44,938 nt of DNA from Fimenecus sp964457415 (GCA_964457415.1 CAYWFB010000005.1:1-44938), one strand, 5' to 3'. Shown: positions 24,852-33,035, counted from the first letter of the stretch. Notes: generated by a model from the sequence alone, not told the origin. Program-made: numbers and translations.

Positions 24852-25058
24852 ATGAAGTTCCTATTAGGATTATCAATTGCAATTGGAGTGTTAATATTAT
24901 TCATTCCGGCAGAAGAAACTTTAGTTTTCGGTTACCCATTTGTTGCTATTGCTATTTCAACGATGATTTATTTCTGTTATAAAAAACTTCAATCCATTGA
25001 AGCAAAATTTGATGAAATGAATGAAAAGGATAAAACTGAAAACAATAACAAAGAATAA
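24852..25058 (+). CDS. Small two-helix membrane protein
   Basis: This 68-residue protein has two hydrophobic helices (about 3-20 and 27-43) and a charged, coiled-coil-like tail (KKLQSIEAKFDEMNEKDK). A good promoter and ribosome site support expression. I do not recognise a family. Confidence 0.55.
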   Translation: MKFLLGLSIAIGVLILFIPAEETLVFGYPFVAIAISTMIYFCYKKLQSIEAKFDEMNEKDKTENNNKE

Positions 25059-25069
25059 TATAAAAACAC

Positions 25070-25098
25070 TTGATTTTTGAAAAGTCTTGTGTTATAAT
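25070..25098 (+). promoter_or_regulatory. Promoter of rpsO
   Basis: TTGATT, a 17-nt spacer and a perfect TATAAT with TGT before it (extended -10). It should start an RNA with a leader of about 100 nt ahead of rpsO. Confidence 0.8.
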
Positions 25099-25104
25099 AT
25101 CAAG

Positions 25105-25197
25105 GCTATCTCTGTGCGCTCGGGTGATTGAGCAAGCCAAAACGGCATTCACCTGCTTTCATCTGGGGCATTTGAGAAATAATTTTAATGAGGTGAA
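25105..25197 (+). promoter_or_regulatory. rpsO leader, candidate S15 autoregulatory switch
   Basis: TTCACCT (25148-25154) is exactly complementary to AGGTGAA (25191-25197), which holds the ribosome site of rpsO. The overlapping TCACCTG can instead pair with CGGGTGA (25121-25127). That segment lies in the loop of a GCTC/GAGC hairpin, itself enclosed by GGCT/AGCC. The two pairings exclude each other and would open or close the ribosome site. S15 is known to control its own mRNA through leaders of different design in several bacteria. That this leader does so is inference. Confidence 0.55.
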
Positions 25198-25202
25198 AAA
25201 CA

Positions 25203-25466
25203 ATGACACAGGCAGAGAAGCAGGCTATTATGGCTGAATACGCTACTCACGAGGGTGACACAGGTTCTCCCGAGGTTCAGATTGCTGTTCTTACAAAGAG
25301 AATCAACGACTTAACCGAGCATCTTAAGGTTAACAAGAAGGACCACCACTCACGTCGCGGTCTTCTTAAGATGGTAGGTCACAGAAGAAATCTTCTTGCT
25401 TATCTTCAGAAGAAGGATATCGAAAGATACCGTTCAATCGTTGCAAGACTTGGTCTTCGTAAGTAA
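25203..25466 (+). CDS. rpsO: 30S ribosomal protein S15
   Basis: This 87-residue protein is close to the usual 88-89. The family pattern is clear: THEGDTGSPEVQIAVLTKRI, LTEHLKVNKKDHHSRRGLL and VGHRRNLLAYL. It binds 16S rRNA and organises the platform of the small subunit. It lies upstream of pnp, as in many bacteria. The start has GAGGTGA 6 nt upstream, in a leader that can sequester it. Confidence 0.97.
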   Translation: MTQAEKQAIMAEYATHEGDTGSPEVQIAVLTKRINDLTEHLKVNKKDHHSRRGLLKMVGHRRNLLAYLQKKDIERYRSIVARLGLRK

Positions 25467-25478
25467 TCAAAACACTTT

Positions 25479-25520
25479 AAGGCAGATAAGTTATGGCTTA
25501 TCTGCCTTGAATTGCTTTTT
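25479..25520 (+). terminator. Terminator or attenuator after rpsO
   Basis: AAGGCAGATAAG pairs with CTTATCTGCCTT over 12 bp, with a TTATGG loop. The T run (TTTTT at 25516-25520) starts several bases beyond the stem, so termination may be partial and allow read-through into pnp. Confidence 0.65.
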
Positions 25521-25533
25521 GAGGTAGTATTTT

Positions 25534-25620
25534 TCGGGGTAAAAATTCGAGGCTTTAGCGGTAAATAGAGTGCTTGAAATTCGAGCATTGTATTTATTGC
25601 TAAACAGATTTTTGCCCCGA
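25534..25620 (+). promoter_or_regulatory. Long three-helix hairpin in the pnp leader
   Basis: Three stacked helices form one rod: 25534-25546 with 25608-25620 (13 bp), 25554-25567 with 25591-25604 (14 bp, two G-U), and 25569-25577 with 25581-25589 (9 bp). The loop is three bases. It ends 38 nt before pnp. In E. coli and Streptomyces an rpsO-pnp hairpin is cut by RNase III and allows PNPase to control its own mRNA. This looks like an analogue. I see no separate promoter for pnp, so the transcript probably comes from rpsO. Confidence 0.75.
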
Positions 25621-25658
25621 TGTAATAAAATTAAAATTTATAAAGGAAGGTAAAAATT

Positions 25659-27851
25659 ATGTTTTTCAAGAATTTTAAAGTTTGGGAAACCGAACTCGCA
25701 GGCAGAAAATTGACTCTTGAAACAGGCAAAATGGCTGGCCTTGCGAATGCTGCTATTTTGGCTCGTTACGGTGAAACAGAAGTTCTTTGTACAGTTACAG
25801 CTTCTGCAAAGCCAAGAGAGGGTGTTGATTTCTTCCCTCTCTCAGTTGACTATGAAGAGAAAATGTATTCAGTAGGCCGTATCCCCGGCTCATTCCAGAG
25901 ACGTGAGGGCAGAGCAAGTGAGAAGGCAATCCTTACATCACGTTGCATCGACCGTCCCATCCGTCCTCTTTTCCCCAAGGATTTGAGAAATGACTGTTCA
26001 GTAGTTGCAACAGTTATGTCAGTTGACCCCGACTGCTCACCTGAAATCACAGCTATGATTGGTGTTTCAGCAGCAATCGCAATTTCAGATATTCCTTGGG
26101 CAGGTCCCGTTTCAGGCGTAAACGTTGGTCTTGTTGACGGTAAAATCGTAATCAACCCCAACCTTGAAGAGCGCGCAAAGTCAGACCTTGTTCTTACAGT
26201 TGCATCAACTGCTGACCTTGTTGCTATGATTGAGGCAGGCGGTAACGAAATCGACGACGACACAATGTTCGACGCTATTATGGCAGGTCACGAAGAAAAC
26301 AAGAAGATTGTTAAGTTCATTCAGGGTATCGTTGATGAAATCGGCAAGCCCAAGTTTGCTTACGAGTCATCAGACCCAGACCCCGAAATTATGGCAGAAA
26401 TTGAAGAATTCTGCATTGAAGATGTTAAAAAGGCTCTTGATACAGATGACAAGCTCGTTCGTGATGAGGCTCTTCTTCCTATCTATGAAGCAGTTCACGA
26501 GAAGTTTGACGAGCGTTTCGAGGGTAACGAAGCAAAGCTTGACGAGATTATGTATCTTGTTCAGAAGCATGTTGTTCGTGCATGGCTTAAGGATGAACAC
26601 AAGCGTGTTGATGGTCGTGGTATTGACGATATTCGTCCTCTTAATGCAGAGGTTGACTTGATTACTCGCGCTCACGGTTCAGGTATGTTCACTCGTGGTC
26701 AGACTCAGGTTCTTTCAATTGCAACTCTCGGACCTATGGGTGATGCACAGCAGCTTGACGGTCTTGATGAGCAGACAGAAAAGAGATATATCCACCACTA
26801 CAACTTCCCATCATACTCAGTTGGTGAAACAAAGCCATCTCGTGGTCCCGGACGTCGTGAAATCGGTCACGGTGCTCTTGCAGAAAAGGCTCTTGTTCCC
26901 GTACTTCCCTCGGTTGATGAGTTCCCCTATGCAATCCGCGTAGTTTCAGAAGTTCTTTCTTCAAACGGTTCAACATCACAGGGTTCAGTTTGCGGTTCAA
27001 CTCTTGCTCTTATGGCAGCAGGTGTTCCGATTAAGGCTCCCGTAGCAGGTATCTCTTGCGGTCTTATCACAGGCGACGACGGTGTTTACGGCGACTTCAT
27101 GACAATGGTTGACATTCAGGGTCTTGAAGACTTCTACGGCGATATGGACTTTAAGGTAGCAGGTACAAAGAACGGTATCACAGCTATCCAGATGGACCTT
27201 AAGGTTCACGGTCTTACTCCCGAAATCATCAAAGAAGCATTTGCTAAGACACACAAGGCAAGAAATTATATTCTTGACGAAATTATGCTTCCCTGCATTG
27301 CAGAGCCCAGAGCAGAGCTTTCAAAGTATGCTCCCAAGATGCTCTCAACAAAGATTGACCCTGAAAAAATCGGTGACGTTATCGGTAAGCAGGGTAAGGT
27401 TATCCAGAAGATTCAGGCAGAATGTGAAGTTAAGATTGACATTGAAGAGGACGGACGCGTATATATTTCAGGTATCGACCTTGAAAATGCAAAGCGTGCT
27501 CTTTCAATTGTCGAGCTTATCGCAAAGGACCCCGAAATTGGCGCAATCTACAACGGTGTTGTAACAAGACTTATGAGCTTCGGCGCATTTGTTGAAATCG
27601 CTCCCGGTAAAGAAGGACTTGTTCACATCAGCCGTCTTGATGTTAAGAGAACTGAAAAGGTTGAAGATGTTGTTAATGTTGGCGACACAGTACTTGTAAA
27701 GGTACTTGAAATTGACGACCAGGGCAGACTTAACCTTTCTCGCCGTGATGCTCTTATCGAGGTTAAGGGTCTCACTCCCGAAAATGATGTTGAAGAGGCT
27801 CCCCGCCGTGACAACAAAAAGCGTTTCGGCGGCAGACGTAACCGCGACTAA
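25659..27851 (+). CDS. pnp: Polynucleotide phosphorylase
   Basis: This 730-residue 3'-5' phosphorolytic exoribonuclease acts in RNA decay. Two RNase PH domains (about 10-230 and 310-550) are separated by a helical linker. FPLSVDYEEKMYSVGRIPGSF marks the first, and YNFPSYSVGETKPSRGPGRREIGHG marks the second, active one. A KH domain (KIGDVIGKQGKVIQKI) at about 570 and an S1 domain (GVVTRLMSFGAFVEIAPGKEGLVHISRL) at about 630-690 follow. The tail is basic (NKKRFGGRRNRD). AAAGGAAGG precedes the start. A terminator follows. Confidence 0.97.
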   Translation: MFFKNFKVWETELAGRKLTLETGKMAGLANAAILARYGETEVLCTVTASAKPREGVDFFPLSVDYEEKMYSVGRIPGSFQRREGRASEKAILTSRCIDRPIRPLFPKDLRNDCSVVATVMSVDPDCSPEITAMIGVSAAIAISDIPWAGPVSGVNVGLVDGKIVINPNLEERAKSDLVLTVASTADLVAMIEAGGNEIDDDTMFDAIMAGHEENKKIVKFIQGIVDEIGKPKFAYESSDPDPEIMAEIEEFCIEDVKKALDTDDKLVRDEALLPIYEAVHEKFDERFEGNEAKLDEIMYLVQKHVVRAWLKDEHKRVDGRGIDDIRPLNAEVDLITRAHGSGMFTRGQTQVLSIATLGPMGDAQQLDGLDEQTEKRYIHHYNFPSYSVGETKPSRGPGRREIGHGALAEKALVPVLPSVDEFPYAIRVVSEVLSSNGSTSQGSVCGSTLALMAAGVPIKAPVAGISCGLITGDDGVYGDFMTMVDIQGLEDFYGDMDFKVAGTKNGITAIQMDLKVHGLTPEIIKEAFAKTHKARNYILDEIMLPCIAEPRAELSKYAPKMLSTKIDPEKIGDVIGKQGKVIQKIQAECEVKIDIEEDGRVYISGIDLENAKRALSIVELIAKDPEIGAIYNGVVTRLMSFGAFVEIAPGKEGLVHISRLDVKRTEKVEDVVNVGDTVLVKVLEIDDQGRLNLSRRDALIEVKGLTPENDVEEAPRRDNKKRFGGRRNRD

Positions 27852-27868
27852 TCAATAACAAATAAATT

Positions 27869-27904
27869 AACCCGTCTATCTTGAATGATAGGCGGGTTTT
27901 GTTA
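27869..27904 (+). terminator. Terminator of pnp
   Basis: A 12-bp stem (27869-27880 with 27887-27898, one G-T pair) has a TTGAAT loop, then TTGTTAT. Confidence 0.85.
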
Positions 27905-27920
27905 TACCGTTTGTAATAGC

Positions 27921-27975
27921 GCCTCCCTCTGACGAGGGAGGCGGCACAAGCTTGCGAGTGACGGAGGGAGAGAAA
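27921..27975. repeat. Palindromic intergenic repeat (CTCCCTC type), variant copy
   Basis: CCTCCCTC-TGAC-GAGGGAGG is followed by a variant second hairpin region around CAAGCTTGCGAGTGAC and GGAGGGAGAG. It has the same layout as 11809-11856 but a different middle part. It lies between the convergent pnp and amidase genes. Confidence 0.7.
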
Positions 27976-28027
27976 TTAAAGAATCAATGTTATAAATCTA
28001 TCCCCCAGTCATTTTTAACAATATGAC

Positions 28028-28052
28028 AGCCCCCTCGTCAGAGGGGGTCTAA
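28028..28052. repeat. Partial inverted copy of the CTCCCTC repeat
   Basis: CCCCCTC-GTCA-GAGGGGG forms a 7-bp hairpin directly after the amidase stop. It is the first hairpin of the family in inverted orientation and may end the leftward amidase transcript. The bases between this and 27975 hold nothing I can name. Confidence 0.65.
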
Positions 28053-28058
28053 GAGGTA

Positions 28059-29804
28059 TTAACTTCGTTTCTTTCTCATTATCAAATACACGCCTACTCC
28101 GACTCCCAATGCAAGAACTACTATTGCAACGGGCACAACGATTTTAATAACATTATTAGGCTTGTCCGTATTATTTTCAATGAAAGTGGTGGTCGTTTCA
28201 GTTGTCGTGGTAGTAGTTGTAGTGGTGGTTTCTGTTGTGGTAGTAGTTGTGCTCTCTGTGGTAGTTTCTGTTGTGGGCTCTGTCACCGTTGCACCCGCCG
28301 ACTTAATATCCTGCTTTTCAAAGAAATCGAGGGTTAATTCGGCGGCAAGACTGCCGTTAAGGTGGGGAACGGTCTTGGGCGTTACTCGGTGGTCATAGCT
28401 TTGAGTGTAGGAATAAGCCAAATCCAAAAGCAACTGCTCGCTGTTTTTAAGAGAAGCGATTTCCATACCGATTCCCGCGCCGGAAGAATGCTGACCTATA
28501 AGCACCGACATTTCGGGTATGCTTGCCGAGGGAGAAAGTGTACGGCAATTGTTTATGAACACTTGACTCCAAGCATTCCAATATTTGCCGTTGGAATCTG
28601 TTCCAGATTTCAGCGGAGTTGAAGAATAAGTGGGAAAAATCACCGCATCAATATCGTTTTCGGTTACCGTCTTTTTAAAATCATCATAAAGCGCCTTTTT
28701 GAGAGAGGTTTTTGAGGAATTAAAGGTTTTATCCGACAAATTGAACAGGTTGGGCATTGAAATTGTGACAACCTCTGCACCGCAAGCCTCAAGCTCTTTT
28801 ACCGCATTTTCAAAGGCGGAAAGCACTTCGCTATCATAATTTGAAGCTTTAGCGCGGTCGTTAAGCTCGTTCCAAGTCTGTGAACGCAAAGTGGTTTTAT
28901 CATAATCACTCAAATTGGTGATTGGATATGTAAGCTCTGATAGTATGCCGATTTTCGCACCATTAAGAGCGTTTTTATCAAGATTTTTCGTGTAGTTGTA
29001 TTCACCTTGGGTAAGCACGTCCATCATAATTGCTTGGTCATAAACCGAACGGGTGATAGCACCTGCAACATCACGGCTACCGTTGAGCATTTTTATACCC
29101 TTTGTAGAAATAAGCCCGAAGGTTGAGCGGAGCGAAACGCAACCGTTGAGAATTGCGGGGATACGAAGTGAAGAGTTTGTGTCCGTGCCAAGTCCTGCGG
29201 TGGCAAAATTAAGACTTACCGCAACCGCCGTTCCGCCCGAAGAACCGCCCGCCGCCAACAATGCATTATAAGCGTTCTGGGTTTCGCCCGCGATTTCGCT
29301 TGTGCTCACTCTTGCATCCTGCGCGTCGGTACTCATATTGGTTTTGGCAATAATCACCGCACCCTCGCGAAGAAGATAATTTACAACACTTGCATTACTG
29401 TCAGCGATTGTAAGTCCGTCAGTTTTGTGTCCGTTGGTGGTGTAATAGCCCTCTAAATCCATATTATCTTTGATTACCACGGGTACGCCGAAAAGAAGCC
29501 CGCTGTTTTTGCCTTCAGCAAGCTCTTTGTCACGCTCTTTTGCCACTTGGAGTGCGTCAGAGCAGATTGAAATAAAGCAGTTGAATTTACTGTCGTATTT
29601 TTGAATTCTGTAAAGATAATATCGGGTCAATTCCTCACAGGTGACCTTTTTTGAGTTGATTGCCTCACGGATTTCGGGAATATCCGCATCATACAAAGAG
29701 GCTAAAATCTGTTCCTTGCTTGCGGTTGTATTTTCAGCAGATATAAAAACTACCGATGAAAGCAAAAGCATCAGCGCGAGCATTAGTGAAAGAGTTTTTT
29801 TCAT
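28059..29804 (-). CDS. Exported, membrane-anchored amidase-signature hydrolase
   Basis: This 581-residue amidase-signature enzyme has a signal peptide (to about residue 23). The Ser-Ser-Lys triad is readable: Lys112 in GVPVVIKDN, cis-Ser188 in GGSSGG, and nucleophile Ser212 in GTDTNSSLRIPA. The usual GG before the nucleophile is NS here, a variant. After about 500 residues come a Thr-rich stalk (about 507-545) and a C-terminal membrane helix with RKKRS, so the catalytic domain faces outward. It could hydrolyse peptides, amides or wall-related amides outside the cell; the substrate is unknown. It has its own promoter and is separate from galU. Confidence 0.85.
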   Translation of the reverse strand: MKKTLSLMLALMLLLSSVVFISAENTTASKEQILASLYDADIPEIREAINSKKVTCEELTRYYLYRIQKYDSKFNCFISICSDALQVAKERDKELAEGKNSGLLFGVPVVIKDNMDLEGYYTTNGHKTDGLTIADSNASVVNYLLREGAVIIAKTNMSTDAQDARVSTSEIAGETQNAYNALLAAGGSSGGTAVAVSLNFATAGLGTDTNSSLRIPAILNGCVSLRSTFGLISTKGIKMLNGSRDVAGAITRSVYDQAIMMDVLTQGEYNYTKNLDKNALNGAKIGILSELTYPITNLSDYDKTTLRSQTWNELNDRAKASNYDSEVLSAFENAVKELEACGAEVVTISMPNLFNLSDKTFNSSKTSLKKALYDDFKKTVTENDIDAVIFPTYSSTPLKSGTDSNGKYWNAWSQVFINNCRTLSPSASIPEMSVLIGQHSSGAGIGMEIASLKNSEQLLLDLAYSYTQSYDHRVTPKTVPHLNGSLAAELTLDFFEKQDIKSAGATVTEPTTETTTESTTTTTTETTTTTTTTTTETTTTFIENNTDKPNNVIKIVVPVAIVVLALGVGVGVYLIMRKKRS

Positions 29805-29838
29805 ATCTTCACCCCGAATTTTGTAGATTTATGTAACC

Positions 29839-29867
29839 ATTATAGTATGTTTTTAAATAAATATCAA
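29839..29867 (-). promoter_or_regulatory. Promoter of the amidase gene
   Basis: On the bottom strand TTGATA (29867-29862), a 17-nt spacer and TATAAT (29844-29839) lie 34 nt upstream of the start. GGGGTGA is the ribosome site. Its -35 overlaps the T tract of the galU terminator. Confidence 0.75.
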
Positions 29868-29868
29868 T

Positions 29869-29896
29869 AAAAAATGGCAGACATATTGTCCGCCAT
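29869..29896 (-). terminator. Terminator of the galU transcript
   Basis: On the bottom strand ATGGCGGAC pairs with GTCTGCCAT over 9 bp (one G-T), with an AATAT loop, followed by TTTTT. Confidence 0.85.
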
Positions 29897-29919
29897 CTTT
29901 GCTGATGTTTGAAATCTTT

Positions 29920-30795
29920 TTATAATGTTTTTGCAAGCTCTTTGATGTACGCTTTGAAATCTTCGCCGATTTCGGGGTGCTTGAGAGCAACCTCGCAGTT
30001 TGCTTTCATAATACCCATCTTGTTACCCATATCGTAACGTGTGCCCTCATAATCAAGAGCAATAACACCCTTTGTCTGTGCAAGAGTTTTCATTGCGTCT
30101 GTAAGCTGAAGCTCATTTCCTGCACCCTTGGGAGTGTTTTCAAGAATGTCAAAAATCTCAGGGGGCATTACAACTCTGCCGAGAATTGAATAGTTTGACA
30201 TAATCTCTTCAGGCTTGGGTTTTTCAATCATATCTGTGCAGTTGAAAGCTCTGTCGGTGATGGGTTCAACTGCAAGTGAGCAATATTTGCAAACATCCTT
30301 TGCGGGAACTTCTTTAACACCAACAACGCCCTTGCCGTATTTTTCATAAGCGTCAATAAGCTGTTTTGTAACGGGCTCGCCCTCTGAAATGAACACATCG
30401 TCACCATAAAGAATTGCGAAAGGCTCATTGCCTACAAAATTCTTTGCGCAGAGAACTGCGTGACCAAGTCCACCGGTCTCTTTTTGACGGAGAAAATATG
30501 TATTGCAGAGCTGTGAGCACTCAAGAACGGACTCGTAAAGCTCTTTTTTATCGGGATTTTTGCTCAATTTATCTTCAAGCTCATAAGCGTGGTCAAAGTG
30601 GTCCTCAATAACACCTTTACCGCGGTTTGTGATAATGAGAACATCGGTAATTCCCGATTTTGCCGCCTCTTCTACAAGATACTGAATAGCAGGCTTGTCA
30701 ACAATGTTGAGCATCTCCTTGGGAACTGCCTTTGATGCGGGTAAAACTCTTGTACCAAGACCTGCCGCAGGGATAATCGCCTTTTTGATTTTCAT
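29920..30795 (-). CDS. galU: UTP-glucose-1-phosphate uridylyltransferase
   Basis: This 291-residue enzyme makes UDP-glucose from UTP and glucose-1-phosphate, for wall glycans and galactose use. The nucleotide-binding start is IIPAAGLGTRVLPASKAVPK (8-27). KPAIQYLVEEA, ITNRGKGVIEDHFD and DALxxYEKYG-type segments are typical of bacterial GalU. AAGGAG precedes the start by 9 nt. It is 27 nt after the zinc-ribbon gene and probably the last gene of a sahH-led transcript. It could cooperate with glycogen phosphorylase, which makes glucose-1-phosphate. Confidence 0.95.
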   Translation of the reverse strand: MKIKKAIIPAAGLGTRVLPASKAVPKEMLNIVDKPAIQYLVEEAAKSGITDVLIITNRGKGVIEDHFDHAYELEDKLSKNPDKKELYESVLECSQLCNTYFLRQKETGGLGHAVLCAKNFVGNEPFAILYGDDVFISEGEPVTKQLIDAYEKYGKGVVGVKEVPAKDVCKYCSLAVEPITDRAFNCTDMIEKPKPEEIMSNYSILGRVVMPPEIFDILENTPKGAGNELQLTDAMKTLAQTKGVIALDYEGTRYDMGNKMGIMKANCEVALKHPEIGEDFKAYIKELAKTL

Positions 30796-30822
30796 AACAC
30801 TATTCTCCTTAATGAAGATATT

Positions 30823-31788
30823 TTATTTAAACATTGAAAAAAGCATATTTAATGCCAATATTATCGCGTTGTCCGCCATAACTGCAAGAAATGCACGGGT
30901 CATGGACATTCCGCCCTCTTTATAGAGGTTAAGCTTGCGAAGCTCGGGCTCTGCGGTTTCTGCCTTAATCTGCCTGATCTTTGAAACCGTGTGGTTGTAA
31001 TACCATTTGTTTGCCATAAAGCCTGCAATCAGATGAATAAGCAATGTAATAACTGAATTTGCAACAACAATTGCAGCACCAAGGGTATTTTCGGTAAAAA
31101 TCTTCTTCGCATCTGTTATATAACTTTCTATATAGGTGGCTTGTTCTTCTTCAGTGTCAATATCGCTTGTGTCACTGTATTTGGCAGACCAGTCATACAT
31201 ATCATTCATAAATTCGCTTGTAGCGCTCGGTATTGAAAGTAAAACTGAAATACCAAGCATTACCGCCATAAAGATTATGCCGATTTTGGTCATCTTGCGA
31301 TAGAAAAACCAATAGGGTGCGAAAATAAATGCCGCCCAGTTAAATGTTTTCTTGCCGGATTTCTGATAAAAGAAATTCTGCAGATATTTAAATGCGTTCA
31401 TTTGAACAAATTCAGCGGCTTCTTCAGTGGCAACACCCTCGGCAAGCTCCTTTGGATATGCGTCAAAGGGGTTTTGCTGACTGCCCCAGAATACTGTTGA
31501 TGCCGCGTCGCGCGAATTGTGAGTTTCGCCCTGCGCGGTGTAAGGATTAAAGGGCGGAACAGTATTTTCCTTGTTTTCGGGTGAGGGTGGGGGAACTGTG
31601 GGAGTATGAACCCAACGGTAGCCCTCGTTATGCTTTTCGTTGTGAGCACATTCGCCGTTCTTCTTGTAGCAATCGCGGTGATGGGGTGTTCCGCAAAGGG
31701 GACAAACTACAATATCATCCTCGGGTTTGAAATTTTCGTTACATACGGGGCAATTATCGCCCGTATATCTGAAATCTGTGTTAGTCAT
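30823..31788 (-). CDS. RING-like zinc-ribbon plus DUF2628-like membrane protein
   Basis: This is a 321-residue protein. An N-terminal zinc module has Cys13, Cys16, Cys29, Cys32, His36/37, Cys40 and Cys47 in a RING/PHD-like spacing. A Pro-rich linker follows (about 60-85). Then comes a membrane part beginning FNWAAFIFAPYWFFYRKM, as in DUF2628, with helices at about 172-192, 238-258 and 300-318. The function is unknown. It starts 2 nt after the sahH stop and its ribosome site is weak, so expression may depend on translation of sahH. It is followed by galU. Confidence 0.75.
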   Translation of the reverse strand: MTNTDFRYTGDNCPVCNENFKPEDDIVVCPLCGTPHHRDCYKKNGECAHNEKHNEGYRWVHTPTVPPPSPENKENTVPPFNPYTAQGETHNSRDAASTVFWGSQQNPFDAYPKELAEGVATEEAAEFVQMNAFKYLQNFFYQKSGKKTFNWAAFIFAPYWFFYRKMTKIGIIFMAVMLGISVLLSIPSATSEFMNDMYDWSAKYSDTSDIDTEEEQATYIESYITDAKKIFTENTLGAAIVVANSVITLLIHLIAGFMANKWYYNHTVSKIRQIKAETAEPELRKLNLYKEGGMSMTRAFLAVMADNAIILALNMLFSMFK

Positions 31789-31790
31789 AA

Positions 31791-33035
31791 TTAAACATTC
31801 CAGCTATTGATATACTTTTCTTGCTCGGGAGTGAGCGCATCAATCTGCGTTCCCCAGCTGTTAAGCTTTCTCAAGGCTACCTTTCTGTCAATTTCCTCGG
31901 GAACATCAATTACGGATGCAGTAAGACTCTTGCCGTTTTTGACGATATACTCTGCACAGAGAGCCTGAATAGAAAAGCTCATATCCATAATCTCTGCAGG
32001 GTGACCGTCGCCTGCCGCAAGGTTTACAAGTCTGCCCTCGGCAATAACACTGATTGTTCTGCCGTCTTGGAGTGTGTATCCCATAATATTCTTTCTCTGA
32101 GGTGTTATTTTAACCGCCAATTCCTCAAGCTCGGGAAGATTAATTTCCACATTAAAATGACCTGCGTTGCAAAGAATTGCGCCGTCTTTCATATTGATAA
32201 AGGCCTTTTTGGTAATAACGTCCTTACAACCCGTAACTGTTACAAAGAAATCGCCGTATTTTGCGGCTTCTTCCATTTCCATAACGCTGAAGCCGTCCAT
32301 TCTCGCTTCCATAGCTTTAATGGGGTCGATTTCTGTAACGATTACCTGGGCGTTAAGTCCCTTTGCGCGCATTGCAACGCCCTTACCGCACCAGCCGTAG
32401 CCCGCAACAACCACGGTTTTACCTGCAACGATAAGATTTGTTGTTCTGTTGATACCGTCCCACACAGACTGACCTGTGCCGTAACGGTTGTCAAAAAGAT
32501 ATTTACATTTCGCATTGTTCACGGCAATCATGGGGAATTTAAGCTCGCCCTCCATGTGCATTGAAACAAGGCGGATAATGCCTGTTGTTGTTTCTTCACA
32601 TCCGCCCAACACATTGGGAAGAAGTTCAGGATATTCGTTATGAATAAGATTTACAAGGTCGCCGCCGTCATCAATAATAATGTCAGGGCCTGCTTCGATT
32701 ACGCATTTAAGGTGGTCTTTGTATTCCTCGGAGGTTGCGTCATACCACGCGAACACATTGAGTCCGTTATGAGCCAATGCCGCCGCAACATCATCCTGGG
32801 TTGAGAGGGGGTTTGAGCCCGTAACATACATTTCTGCTCCGCCTGCGGCGAGAACTGTGCAAAGATATGCGGTTTTTGCCTCAAGGTGAATTGAAAGTGC
32901 AACCTTTAAATCTGCAAAGGGACGGCTTTCAGAAAAATCCTTTTCAATACTTCTGAGCACGGGCATGTGTGCCTTTACCCAATTGATTTTTTGTTGACCT
33001 GATTCATAAAGTGAAATGTCGCGCACAAGACTCAT
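31791..33035 (-). CDS. ahcY: Adenosylhomocysteinase
   Basis: This 414-residue enzyme splits S-adenosylhomocysteine into adenosine and homocysteine in the methyl cycle. ITSNPLSTQD-like GSNPLSTQDDVAAAL and the NAD site VVAGYGWCGKGVAMRAKG with ITEIDP-like VTEIDPI are clear, as is CNAGHFNVEI. The length fits the shorter bacterial/archaeal type. The leading promoter is at 33072-33100. AAGGAG is about 12 nt before the ATG. No other methyl-cycle gene is adjacent. Confidence 0.94.
   Translation of the reverse strand: MSLVRDISLYESGQQKINWVKAHMPVLRSIEKDFSESRPFADLKVALSIHLEAKTAYLCTVLAAGGAEMYVTGSNPLSTQDDVAAALAHNGLNVFAWYDATSEEYKDHLKCVIEAGPDIIIDDGGDLVNLIHNEYPELLPNVLGGCEETTTGIIRLVSMHMEGELKFPMIAVNNAKCKYLFDNRYGTGQSVWDGINRTTNLIVAGKTVVVAGYGWCGKGVAMRAKGLNAQVIVTEIDPIKAMEARMDGFSVMEMEEAAKYGDFFVTVTGCKDVITKKAFINMKDGAILCNAGHFNVEINLPELEELAVKITPQRKNIMGYTLQDGRTISVIAEGRLVNLAAGDGHPAEIMDMSFSIQALCAEYIVKNGKSLTASVIDVPEEIDRKVALRKLNSWGTQIDALTPEQEKYINSWNV

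Noticed and set aside
25105..25197. T-box or metabolite riboswitch upstream of rpsO
   Set aside because: No T-box sequence or known riboswitch core is visible; complementarity to the ribosome site fits a ribosomal-protein leader better.
28162..28398. Val-rich top-strand frame
   Set aside because: It is the antisense of the Thr-rich stalk of the amidase.
31821..32564. 247-residue top-strand frame
   Set aside because: It lies wholly opposite ahcY, which is unambiguous; the composition is His/Cys/Asn-rich as expected for an antisense frame.
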